A stretch of DNA of 63,365 bases from positions 1-63,365 of the forward strand of contig JAWLDB010000002.1 of assembly GCA_041686915.1 (NCBI GenBank), written 5' to 3'. The notes beneath the pieces are model-generated. The model ran no database searches, was not told the DNA's origin, and saw nothing but the letters and a program-made list of their open reading frames with translations. The position numbers were made by a program, and so were the translations under genes. This document shows, piece by piece, positions 1 through 7,279 of the stretch; position 1 is the stretch's first letter, and each line of letters begins with the position of its first letter. This DNA is from JAWLDB01 sp041686915 (lineage in GTDB: Bacteria > Bacillota > UBA994 > UBA5500).

Positions 1-797
1 TCGTATTCGGACAGAGTGTAACAGTCGGCCCTAACGAAATAGCCAAAGACGTAGTTATCATAGGTGGCTCTGCGAACATTCTAGGCAGCACCACCGGCGA
101 TGTGGTCGTCGTTGGCGGAAGTGCTACTGTTTCCGGTCGGGTCGGTAAAGACCTGATTGTGGTCGGAGGAACGGCCAAGCTGATGGATGGTGCCGAAGTC
201 ATGGGAGATGTTGTTGCAGTTGGTGGAGGCATCGACCGCGTGGGCAACCCGATCATCCATGGTGACACTAAATCTGGTCCTTGGCACTGGACTGGCTGGT
301 ACGGAGATGTGAACTTCTTCCGCTTCCGCCCGCACTTCGACGGCGGCGGTTTCTGGGGTGTCATCTGGATAACTTTCCTGGGCTGGCTGATTTTCAGTAT
401 CTTACCAAACCATGTTAAGGTCACGAGCGCAGCTGTGCAAGCAGACCCTGCCAAAGCAGCCATCTTTGGGCTTCTCGGATACATCGCCTTCGTTCCATTG
501 CTCATCGTGTTGGCAGTGACCCTAATAGGCATACCCTTGATCCCAGTTCTGGCGTTGGCTCTGGTTGCCGCTCGTGTGCTTGGTCAAGTAGCCCTGGGAG
601 TGCTTGCTGGAGAGTGGCTTAGCCCTAAGCTTAACCTACAGACAACACCGGTTACGAGCCTGCTGCTTGGCCTAGTCGCACTCGGACTGCTGACCATGGT
701 ACCGTTCGTCGGTTTCCTCGCAAGCATGTTCTATGGCTTGATTGGCTTTGGCGCAGTGCTCCGTACTCGCTTTGGTACCCGGCCGTTGAGTATGTAG
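1..797 (+). CDS. Partial membrane-anchored bactofilin-like beta-solenoid protein (3' part)
   Basis: The frame is open from the first bases, so the start lies upstream; 264 residues are visible. The N-terminal part is a series of Gly/Val-rich repeats (GGSA, VVVGG) like those of polymer-forming bactofilin-type proteins, predicted to form a beta-solenoid. From about residue 115 there are roughly four hydrophobic segments and a shared block (ADPAKAAIFGLLGY) that is nearly identical in the proteins at 952-1938 and 3232-4083, so the three are paralogues. An envelope scaffold role is inferred from family resemblance; no partner or substrate can be read from the sequence. A terminator hairpin follows at 819-842, separating it from the next paralogue. 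Confidence 0.75.
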   Translation, partial: VFGQSVTVGPNEIAKDVVIIGGSANILGSTTGDVVVVGGSATVSGRVGKDLIVVGGTAKLMDGAEVMGDVVAVGGGIDRVGNPIIHGDTKSGPWHWTGWYGDVNFFRFRPHFDGGGFWGVIWITFLGWLIFSILPNHVKVTSAAVQADPAKAAIFGLLGYIAFVPLLIVLAVTLIGIPLIPVLALALVAARVLGQVALGVLAGEWLSPKLNLQTTPVTSLLLGLVALGLLTMVPFVGFLASMFYGLIGFGAVLRTRFGTRPLSM

Positions 798-818
798 TTA
801 TCCAACACAAGCAACAAC

Positions 819-842
819 AAGCGGGGCTCCCCTGCCCCGCTT
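819..842 (+). terminator. Rho-independent terminator after first bactofilin-like gene
   Basis: A GC-rich stem (AAGCGGGGC paired with GCCCCGCTT, 6-nt loop) is followed by a short T-rich stretch, 22 bases after the stop codon. Confidence 0.8.
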
Positions 843-863
843 TCCTTATGCGGAAAAACTGAT

Positions 864-892
864 TGTTCGTATCTAACATAAGCCTGGATAAT
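864..892 (+). promoter_or_regulatory. Candidate SigA promoter for 952-1938
   Basis: TTGTTC (864-869), a 17-base spacer and GATAAT (887-892) lie between the upstream terminator and the ribosome site GAAGGAGGA. The -10 is good; the -35 matches the consensus only in its first three bases. Confidence 0.4.
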
Positions 893-951
893 GCGTTATA
901 GCAGATGTAGTACGCGAAGTCCAGGAAGAAGTATGAAGGAGGATCTTTGCG

Positions 952-1938
952 ATGAGAAGAGTTTTCTTGCTAATGATACTGCTGGTCCTGCTAATTCCAG
1001 CCCAGGCTCTAGCCGCTGATGCCGGCAGAGATATCGTGTTGTTTGGCAATAGCGCAGTAATTGAAGCTGACGAAACAGTAGGTGACGTGATCGTGTTTGG
1101 TGGCAGCGCCACGATCCATGGAACTGCCACAGGCGACGTCCTGGTGTTTGGTGGCGGAACGTCAATTACCGGCAGCGTTTTCGGCAATGTGATTGCCTTC
1201 GGTGGCGGCCCTCGTCTGGAGTCAGGCGAAGTCAAAGGTGATGTCGTAGGTTTCGGCGGCGGCGCAACTGTTGATAGCCAGGTGGGCGGAAACATCCTTT
1301 GTCTTGGTGGTAGCACCAGCTTACTGGCTAATGCCGTAGTCAATGGTGATATCTTTACTGCTGGCGGCGCACTTAACCGCAGTACTGGGTCGGTGGTAAA
1401 CGGCAGTATCAACTCACCCCTGAATATGAGTTTCGGATGGACGGGTAGCCTGCTTCCCGGTCTAACCTTCTTTGGGTTTAACCTGTTCAGGCTTTGGAGC
1501 CTGCTGATGGTAGTACTCTTCGGATGGCTGCTGTATGCCCTGCTACCCAAGCACGTTGCCCAGGTAGCAAACACAGCGTCGGTAGACCCAGCCAAAGCAG
1601 TTATCTTCGGCATACTCGGTTACCTGGCGATTGTGCCTTTGATGATCCTTTTGGTTGTCACTATTGTGGGTATTCCACTAGTGCCCGTCCTGTTCCTAGC
1701 GGTTGCCATCGGTCGTCTGCTCGGACAGATTGCTCTTGGCTTGATTGCGGGCCAGTGGTTGGCAGGCAGGCTTAACCTGGAGACAGCACCGGCAGCCGTT
1801 GTGCTACTTGGCCTGACCATACTCGGACTCCTCAGCCTCGTACCTGGAGTTGGTTTCGCTTTCAGCCTGTTCTATGCTTTGATTGGTTTCGGAGCTGTGC
1901 TACGCAGCAGGTTCGGCACCAGGCCTCTCAGTGCTTAG
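952..1938 (+). CDS. Membrane-anchored bactofilin-like beta-solenoid protein
   Basis: A 328-residue protein with a cleavable-looking signal peptide (hydrophobic residues 3-22 ending in AQALAA), then about 130 residues of repeats in which GG/GGG follows a VIVFGG-type strand about every 18-20 residues. A C-terminal domain of about four hydrophobic helices contains ADPAKAVIFGILGY and ends in RSRFGTRPLSA. It is a full-length paralogue of the genes ending at 797 and 4083. The topology suggests an exported solenoid tethered to the membrane. The start is fixed by GAAGGAGGA 8-10 bases upstream. It probably has its own promoter, since a terminator precedes it. Function unknown; bactofilin-like is the best structural label. 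Confidence 0.8.
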   Translation: MRRVFLLMILLVLLIPAQALAADAGRDIVLFGNSAVIEADETVGDVIVFGGSATIHGTATGDVLVFGGGTSITGSVFGNVIAFGGGPRLESGEVKGDVVGFGGGATVDSQVGGNILCLGGSTSLLANAVVNGDIFTAGGALNRSTGSVVNGSINSPLNMSFGWTGSLLPGLTFFGFNLFRLWSLLMVVLFGWLLYALLPKHVAQVANTASVDPAKAVIFGILGYLAIVPLMILLVVTIVGIPLVPVLFLAVAIGRLLGQIALGLIAGQWLAGRLNLETAPAAVVLLGLTILGLLSLVPGVGFAFSLFYALIGFGAVLRSRFGTRPLSA

Positions 1939-1952
1939 CCACTGATTTTTAT

Positions 1953-2035
1953 GCGGGGATTGGGTTGGACTGGGTCAGCCAGCGCCTGACCCCTACGACT
2001 ACTGTGTACGCTATGGTTAACGCCCTTTCCCCGCA
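1953..2035 (+). other. Structured intergenic region upstream of the sigma factor gene
   Basis: GCGGGGA (1953-1959) can pair with TCCCCGC (2029-2035), enclosing an inner hairpin GGGTCAG/CTGACCC (1973-1979 with 1986-1992). There is no T-run, so it is not an obvious terminator. It could be a processed 3' end or a small structured RNA; I recognise no known family. Confidence 0.3.
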
Positions 2036-2178
2036 CCGCTTAGTATGATAAGCTATGGCAGTGAATTAGCCCAGAAATTACCTGACAGTTCTTTCAGACA
2101 AAGTGCGTTTATAGGCGTCTTTGTATATGAGACGATGATGAGTCGTGCTTGCTGAACTGATTGTAGAAGGAGGTGCCT

Positions 2179-2760
2179 ATGCAAGACCAGGAGTTGGTTG
2201 CTTTATGCCGCCAAGGTGATGTTGAAAAGTATGCTTTGCTCGTAGAACGCTATCAACGCTTGGTCTTCGGTCTAGCGCTGCACCTCTTGCGCTCCAAGGA
2301 GGAAGCGGAGGATGTCGCCCAGGAAGCGTTCCTCAGAGTATATAAGCAGATCAGCAAACAGCAGGACGATCTCGACTTTCTGCCGTATATAAAACGAGTC
2401 ACCTCAAACCTGTGCATGGACCGGCTGAGGCGTCGTAGGACGGAAAACAAGTATCTCGAACATAACCAAGAGATTGAGGTTCCTGACTACCATACCCCGG
2501 AGCAAGAAGCTGTGAAGCACGCGGAACGGGCAACTCTGCGGCAGGCGCTACAAGAACTCCCCGAGATGTATCGGGAGGTCCTGGTGATGCATTACGCTGG
2601 AGGAATGACATACGAGAAGATTGCGGCTGCTTTGCATCAGCCGATGTCCATAGTGAAGAACCGGATATATCGGGGCAAGAAACTACTGAAAGACATATAC
2701 GTCAAAATGGAAGGAGGCGGACCGGATGAAATGCGAGGATATCAAACGTCAGTTGGATGA
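2179..2760 (+). CDS. ECF-type RNA polymerase sigma factor
   Basis: A 193-residue sigma-70-family protein of extracytoplasmic-function size. Region 2 is seen at AEDVAQEAFLRVYKQI and region 4 at LPEMYREVLVMHYAGGMTYEKI, followed by the recognition helix around SIVKNRIYRGKKLLK; regions 1 and 3 are absent, as is normal for the group. ATG 2179 is chosen because AAGGAGG (2166-2172) lies 6 bases upstream; the in-frame GTG at 2173 is too close. Its 3' end overlaps the anti-sigma gene by 35 bases, implying translational coupling. It probably directs transcription of this envelope locus, including itself, but I could not identify a convincing ECF promoter upstream. Confidence 0.93.
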   Translation: MQDQELVALCRQGDVEKYALLVERYQRLVFGLALHLLRSKEEAEDVAQEAFLRVYKQISKQQDDLDFLPYIKRVTSNLCMDRLRRRRTENKYLEHNQEIEVPDYHTPEQEAVKHAERATLRQALQELPEMYREVLVMHYAGGMTYEKIAAALHQPMSIVKNRIYRGKKLLKDIYVKMEGGGPDEMRGYQTSVG

Positions 2761-3235
2761 TTATCTCAATGGAGCACTAGCAACACCAAACGCCATGTTG
2801 GTGGAACACCACCTTGAGAACTGCTTATCCTGTATGGACCTACTGCTCCCGTCTGATCCAGAACTCGAGAGCTTGCTCGCGGCTGACTGGTACGCAGCTG
2901 ATCCGTCGCCTGATTTCGCATCAAAGGTTATGTCAAAGTTGAAGCCCCGCTTGTCCTGGCAGCGCGTCTTCTTCCTGGTAGTAGGGTGGTCTGGTTACAT
3001 GGCCGTATGGATGACAGTTGCACTCTACTGGCTGTTCCCTGGCTTATTCTCCACGATCTTCACAAGGTTTGGCTGGGTACTGCGATTAGGTCGAGCTGGC
3101 TACGTAACCATTAGCACCTTGGTGCAAACAGCGTCCAGGTTCAGCTTAAGTACTGCGGGCGTAGTCATCCTGTTTGCGTTCACGGCGCTGATCTTTCTAA
3201 CAATTAACAAGATAGAAAAGGAGGGTCTGGCATGA
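2726..3235 (+). CDS. Zinc-finger anti-sigma factor, membrane-bound
   Basis: A 169-residue protein that begins MKCEDIKRQLDDYLNG and has the HxxxCxxC signature (HLENCLSC, about residues 29-36) of the zinc-binding anti-sigma domain, which holds ECF sigma factors inactive at the membrane. Two hydrophobic segments follow: one around residues 75-105, and a C-terminal one (VVILFAFTALIFLTI). ATG 2726 is preceded by AAGGAGG inside the sigma gene, and the end overlaps the next start in an ATGA. The signal that releases the sigma factor cannot be read from the sequence; the cognate pair is inferred from the overlap. Confidence 0.88.
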   Translation: MKCEDIKRQLDDYLNGALATPNAMLVEHHLENCLSCMDLLLPSDPELESLLAADWYAADPSPDFASKVMSKLKPRLSWQRVFFLVVGWSGYMAVWMTVALYWLFPGLFSTIFTRFGWVLRLGRAGYVTISTLVQTASRFSLSTAGVVILFAFTALIFLTINKIEKEGLA

Positions 3236-4083
3236 GGAGAGTATTTGCCACCCTGATTATCATAGCAATGTTGCTGGTACCGACTGCGGTTTACGCTCTC
3301 GGCGCAGCCCCGGACAGCATAGTGGTATCCGGCGAAGACGTTCATGTAGCCAAAGATAAGGAAGTTAGCAGCGTAGTAGTAATTGGCGGGAGTGCGACAA
3401 TTGAAGGCCGGGTAACGGATGCAGTAGTAGCTATTGCCGGCAGCATCTACCTTAAGCCTGGTGCTGTTGTTGATGGCGATGTAGTCGCCGTTGGTGGCAC
3501 TGTCCATAAGGAAGGCGAGGTCCGGGTAGGTGGAGAACAAGTCAGCCTGGGTATCCCTTCTCTCGGCAATCTGCGTTTTGGTGGGCTGCCGCTCCTCGGT
3601 GGCAACTGGATGCGGTTCAACTTCTCTGTTTGGCGCATTATGGCGATAGTATTCTTAGGTTGGGTGACTTACTGGTTGTTCCCCAAGCACGCAAACCAGG
3701 TAACAGCAGCCATTGCAGCTGACCCTGCCAAGTCTGTGCTGTTTGGACTCTTAGGTTATCTGGCACTCATCCCCCTGTCAATCATGTTCGTTATCAGCTT
3801 GGTGGGCATACCATTGGTGCCAGTGCTCTGGTTGGCTGTTTTCGCTGCCCGCTTCCTGGGTCAGGTGGCACTGGGCCTCGTTACGGGTAGTTTCCTGGCA
3901 GAGCGACTAAACCTTCAGACCAGTGAGATCTACCAGGTGTTACTCGGCTTGTTCGCCCTGGGTTTGCTCGTCGCCTTGCCGGTCGTAGGTGGGCTCGCCT
4001 CCCTCTTCTATGGCATGGTCGGCTTCGGCGCTGTAATTTGGACCCGCTTTGGTACCAAGTCTGTACCAACGGTAAAGGAGTGA
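3232..4083 (+). CDS. Membrane-anchored bactofilin-like protein, third paralogue
   Basis: A 283-residue protein: signal peptide (hydrophobic residues 4-22 ending AVYALG), a short block of beta-solenoid repeats (SVVVIGGSATIEG, AVVAIAGSIYL, DVVAVGGTV), and a C-terminal domain of about four helices with ADPAKSVLFGLLGY. The solenoid is shorter than in the paralogue at 952-1938. Its ATG overlaps the anti-sigma stop (ATGA), so it is part of the sigma/anti-sigma operon and probably a target and effector of that pathway. Shared domains with the two upstream genes indicate local duplication. Confidence 0.82.
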   Translation: MRRVFATLIIIAMLLVPTAVYALGAAPDSIVVSGEDVHVAKDKEVSSVVVIGGSATIEGRVTDAVVAIAGSIYLKPGAVVDGDVVAVGGTVHKEGEVRVGGEQVSLGIPSLGNLRFGGLPLLGGNWMRFNFSVWRIMAIVFLGWVTYWLFPKHANQVTAAIAADPAKSVLFGLLGYLALIPLSIMFVISLVGIPLVPVLWLAVFAARFLGQVALGLVTGSFLAERLNLQTSEIYQVLLGLFALGLLVALPVVGGLASLFYGMVGFGAVIWTRFGTKSVPTVKE

Positions 4084-4089
4084 TAAGAA

Positions 4090-4920
4090 ATGTCTAAATG
4101 GGTAAAAGCACTCTTGATAGTGTCAGCTATTTGGTTAGTCGTTTTCGGTGCTGGAGGCATGCTCTTCTCGGCGGGACTGAACCTGCTGCCCCGGTTCGTA
4201 AATATCGGTGATTCGTCCCATAGGGCTGAGCATATGGAGACATATACAGGTGATATGACAAACATCGAACAGATCGACGTCCAGACGCGCAACGGACGCA
4301 TCCGCCTGGTCGGCGATAACGCCGCCACCCAGATCACCGTTACAGCTACTTACGTGGCACGCGACAGTAGCGAAGCCAAAGCAGAGGAAAGGCTTTCTAA
4401 CATGAAAACGGTAATTACTACCGAAGGGGATACTTTGCGCGTGAAAGCCGATTTTGGCGCTGAAAGAGTCAACAACCAGTCTATTAGCTACGAGATTACG
4501 TTGCCGACTAACGCGAGCGCAATAGCCGACACATCAAACGGTAGTATCGAAGTCAGTGAACTGACTGGCGACCTGCAGCTGGAGACCAGCAACGGTGAGA
4601 TCAATATACAGTCGACTGAAGGACCAAGCGGGATTGACGCTGAGACCTCCAATGGACGCATCGTAGTCAGCGCAAACCCCACCGATGGACGTTACCAGCT
4701 CAATACATCAAATGGGTCTATCACAGTTCGTTTGCCTGAGGAGCTAGGAGTCGATGTTACAGCCAGCACCAGCAACGGCTCTGTAGACCTGGGACCAGGC
4801 CAATGGGCTATTACTGGTGGCAAGATCTCAACCAAGAACGTTAGTGCACAGCGAGGCGATGGAAGCCTGGAGTTGCGTATGGATACTTCCAACGGCAGCA
4901 TTACCATAGAGAAGCGCTAG
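4090..4920 (+). CDS. DUF4097-type beta-solenoid surface protein
   Basis: A 276-residue protein with an N-terminal membrane anchor (about residues 6-30, ALLIVSAIWLVVFGAGG), then an all-beta region carrying six near-regular TSNG repeats (DTSNGSIEV, ETSNGEINI, ETSNGRIVV, NTSNGSITV, STSNGSVDL, DTSNGSITI). This is the pattern of DUF4097/putative adhesin proteins, often found beside ECF or PspC-type envelope-stress genes. AAAGGAGTG sits upstream of the ATG, 6 bases after the preceding gene, making it the last gene of the sigma-factor operon. The fold is inferred; ligand and role are unknown. Confidence 0.82.
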   Translation: MSKWVKALLIVSAIWLVVFGAGGMLFSAGLNLLPRFVNIGDSSHRAEHMETYTGDMTNIEQIDVQTRNGRIRLVGDNAATQITVTATYVARDSSEAKAEERLSNMKTVITTEGDTLRVKADFGAERVNNQSISYEITLPTNASAIADTSNGSIEVSELTGDLQLETSNGEINIQSTEGPSGIDAETSNGRIVVSANPTDGRYQLNTSNGSITVRLPEELGVDVTASTSNGSVDLGPGQWAITGGKISTKNVSAQRGDGSLELRMDTSNGSITIEKR

Positions 4921-4928
4921 AGACACAC

Positions 4929-4954
4929 AAGACCCGCGGATTTCCGCGGGTCTT
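4929..4954 (+). terminator. Terminator of the ECF operon
   Basis: A perfect 12-bp stem (AAGACCCGCGGA/TCCGCGGGTCTT) with a minimal loop lies 9 bases after the stop codon. Confidence 0.8.
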
Positions 4955-4961
4955 CAATCTT

Positions 4962-5009
4962 CGCTGGACGTGAGACAGATGGGACTGTCCCATCTGTCTC
5001 AGTCCAGCG
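4962..5009. repeat. Long inverted repeat of the GGGAC-n-GTCCC type
   Basis: The inner 15-bp perfect stem (4971-4985 with 4987-5001) has GGGAC/GTCCC at the tip, and 8 further bp (4962-4969 with 5002-5009) pair after one bulged base. It overlaps the stop codon of the convergent GNAT gene and probably ends that transcript. Similar hairpins occur at 38602-38630 and 39485-39519. Confidence 0.75.
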
Positions 5010-5895
5010 TACTTTCGTGCTCGTAGACGAACACATCCGGCTCGGGAGTATCAAGCTCTTTGCGGAGGCCCTTCTGAAGATAGACTGCAAGCAATGTCTC
5101 ATCCTGAGGGCACATGACCAGCATATTCTGACGCAGCTCTGCGGCAGTCGCGATGGCGTAGTCAGTCAGCAGCTCCAGGTCTGCGCGAGTATCGCCCTGC
5201 ATATAGCTGATGCTCAATTCGCTACCTTTGGAGTGACGCGTGGTCAGGGCCATCAGGCCACGGATCTTCCCGTCGCGACGGATCCCCACTATACTGCCCT
5301 CCGCAAGGAGCTCATTCAGCAACTCTTCACTCACTTCCTCGAAGGTGAAATCAAAGCTCAGTAAGCTGCTGCGCTTGGCTAGTATACTCTTGTCCAACTC
5401 CTGTAAAACCTCTGAAAACGACTGAAGTACCTCTACCGCTTCCGGTTTCAGCTTGACAGGTCCGTGTTCGGCCATCATCAGCTTAAAGCTGGCGATGCGT
5501 CTAAAGCCATGGGTCTCGATGATATGCAGGCTCTCGTAGTTTTCAACAAAGGTGCTCAGACGCAGGCTGTTCACACCTCGTTCTGCACACAAATCGATGT
5601 AGTAGCGTGTCAGCAGCTTGGCCAGGCCTAGTCCTCTATATCCACCACCCATGCGTAAACCTTCCAGCCAGGCATGGCGGCCAGTTAGCATGGTTAGTTT
5701 GCCGAAGCCAGCCACCTCGCCGTCAACACAAACGAGTGTAAACTCACCCTCGTTATCTGCCACCCATTTGTCAAACACGTTGGGTACGTAGTCGTGTCCT
5801 TCCCAGATCTGCGCAGAGATCTGCTCCACTGCCGTACGATCCTTTAAGCTGGCGCGACGTATTTCGATTGTCTTCGCTTTTACCTCTGTCCGCAT
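4999..5895 (-). CDS. GNAT-family acetyltransferase with extended C-terminal region
   Basis: A 298-residue protein. The first ~145 residues are a GNAT domain: beta strands around EFTLVCVDGEVAGFGKL and the acetyl-CoA pyrophosphate loop GGGYRGLGLAKLL (R-G-x-G-x-A type). The remaining half has no catalytic loop I recognise and may be a degenerate second GNAT fold. GAGGAAAG precedes the ATG, one base after the stop of the diaminopropionate ammonia-lyase gene, so the two form an operon. The acceptor substrate is unknown; linkage suggests an amino-acid-related amine. Confidence 0.82.
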   Translation of the reverse strand: MRTEVKAKTIEIRRASLKDRTAVEQISAQIWEGHDYVPNVFDKWVADNEGEFTLVCVDGEVAGFGKLTMLTGRHAWLEGLRMGGGYRGLGLAKLLTRYYIDLCAERGVNSLRLSTFVENYESLHIIETHGFRRIASFKLMMAEHGPVKLKPEAVEVLQSFSEVLQELDKSILAKRSSLLSFDFTFEEVSEELLNELLAEGSIVGIRRDGKIRGLMALTTRHSKGSELSISYMQGDTRADLELLTDYAIATAAELRQNMLVMCPQDETLLAVYLQKGLRKELDTPEPDVFVYEHESTLD

Positions 5896-5896
5896 G

Positions 5897-7117
5897 CTAT
5901 CTTTCCTCGCTCTCTACTATCAATGCTTCCGGCAGAGCGTACTTACCCTTCCAGACCACATCGAGATAATTGTCCGGGTCGGTATCCCCTTCTGTGCTGA
6001 AAACCAGTACTGTGGAGTCCAGTCCTAGCTGCATCTGCTGTCTTAGGCGCGCCAACTCCGGCGCTTGCATTAGCACAGCTAATAATCCGACCCCTATTGC
6101 CCCGGACTCTCCAGCTATGACTACTGCATCTCCAGGCTGGGGCCGTCCTAGTATTCGCATCCCGAGGGCTGCCAGATAATCGGGGCAGCTGAAGCAGCTG
6201 GATGCGTGATCGCGCAAGACAGGCCAAGCCAGGTGATTAGGTTCGCCACAGGCGAGCCCTGCCATGATGGTCTGTAGATCGCCGCTCACAACATGGGGCT
6301 GGCCATCAGCTACAGCAATTGACTGATAAACACAAGCTGCGTTAGTTGGCTCCATGATGCTAGCCTGAAGCTTGTCCCCCAGCTTATCCTTAAAGAACCC
6401 CAGCATTGCACCAGCCAAAGAGCCGACACCAGCCTGTAGCAACAGGTGGGAGGGCGGTTCCACCCCCATCTCCCCTATCTGCTCCCAGGCTTCATGCGCC
6501 ATGGTAAGGTAGCCCTGCATGATCCAGGTAGGGATTTGCTCATACCCTGGCCATCCAGTGTCCTGTACCAGAAGCCAACCGTACTCTTCCGCTTGCCTAG
6601 CAGCATAGCGTACAGCTTCGTCATAGTTCAGCTCCAGCACCTGGGCCTCAGCCCCTAGACTGCGGATTGCTTCCACCCTACTCGTTGCGCTTCCCTTCGG
6701 CAGATAGACTACGGCCCGCTGGCCCAGCATCTTTGCCGCCCAGGCTACGCCGCGTCCGTGATTACCATCAGTGGCCGTAACGAAGGTAAGGGGTTCAATT
6801 TGAAGACACTGCAGTTGTTCGAAAGTGGGGTCCCCGAGTCCCAAGCGCTCACCCAAGATTCGGGCTATCGCGTAAGAGCCGCCTAAGGCTTTGAAGGCAT
6901 TCAGTCCGAAGCGTTTAGACTCATCTTTGACCAGAATGTGTCCCACTCCCAGGTGTTCCGCCAACGCTTCTAAATCTACCAGTGGCGTAGGATGATAGCC
7001 TGGTATGCCTTCATGGAAAGCACGCACTGCTGAAGCGGCATTAGCCGTTAGCCAGTCCGGCACTGTTATTACACCTTGGACTCTCTGCTTGTGAATGTAA
7101 CGCATGGTATTGCTCAT
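5897..7117 (-). CDS. dpaL: Diaminopropionate ammonia-lyase
   Basis: A 406-residue fold-type II PLP enzyme that splits 2,3-diaminopropionate into pyruvate and two ammonia. The segment SKRFGLNAFKALGGSYA contains the PLP lysine and is characteristic of this family; TDGNHGRGVAWAA and a glycine-rich phosphate loop (ESGAIGVG) also fit. Length matches the family. The start is supported by GGGGAG 9 bases upstream. It is the first gene of an operon with the GNAT gene at 4999-5895 and points away from the HD-pyrophosphatase gene. A threonine-deaminase-like paralogue is the only alternative, and the motif argues against it. Confidence 0.9.
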   Translation of the reverse strand: MSNTMRYIHKQRVQGVITVPDWLTANAASAVRAFHEGIPGYHPTPLVDLEALAEHLGVGHILVKDESKRFGLNAFKALGGSYAIARILGERLGLGDPTFEQLQCLQIEPLTFVTATDGNHGRGVAWAAKMLGQRAVVYLPKGSATSRVEAIRSLGAEAQVLELNYDEAVRYAARQAEEYGWLLVQDTGWPGYEQIPTWIMQGYLTMAHEAWEQIGEMGVEPPSHLLLQAGVGSLAGAMLGFFKDKLGDKLQASIMEPTNAACVYQSIAVADGQPHVVSGDLQTIMAGLACGEPNHLAWPVLRDHASSCFSCPDYLAALGMRILGRPQPGDAVVIAGESGAIGVGLLAVLMQAPELARLRQQMQLGLDSTVLVFSTEGDTDPDNYLDVVWKGKYALPEALIVESEER

Positions 7118-7195
7118 ATATTCATCTCCCCTTGTGCCGCTCTCTTTTGGCTGAGTTGGCCATTTTCACCCAAATACCTTCTGACTGATGGGTTG

Positions 7196-7224
7196 TTGTA
7201 CCATGGATTAACTTGGGATATAAT
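7196..7224 (+). promoter_or_regulatory. Candidate SigA promoter for the HD-pyrophosphatase gene
   Basis: TTGTAC (7196-7201), a 17-base spacer and a perfect TATAAT (7219-7224) lie 56 bases upstream of the chosen start, in the divergent gap with dpaL. Confidence 0.55.
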
Positions 7225-7279
7225 AGCGTTTGCTTTCAGGTTTGTCCAGAGGGACACCCGGCATGAGGAGGTAATAGTT

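Noticed and set aside
873..1613. 246-codon minus-strand open frame
   Set aside because: It is antisense to the bactofilin-like gene; its Pro/Thr/Ser-rich composition is the complement of Gly-rich repeats.
7076..7279. Longer start for the HD-pyrophosphatase gene
   Set aside because: It would overlap the dpaL start and run through the TATAAT promoter; GTG 7280 has the only good ribosome site.
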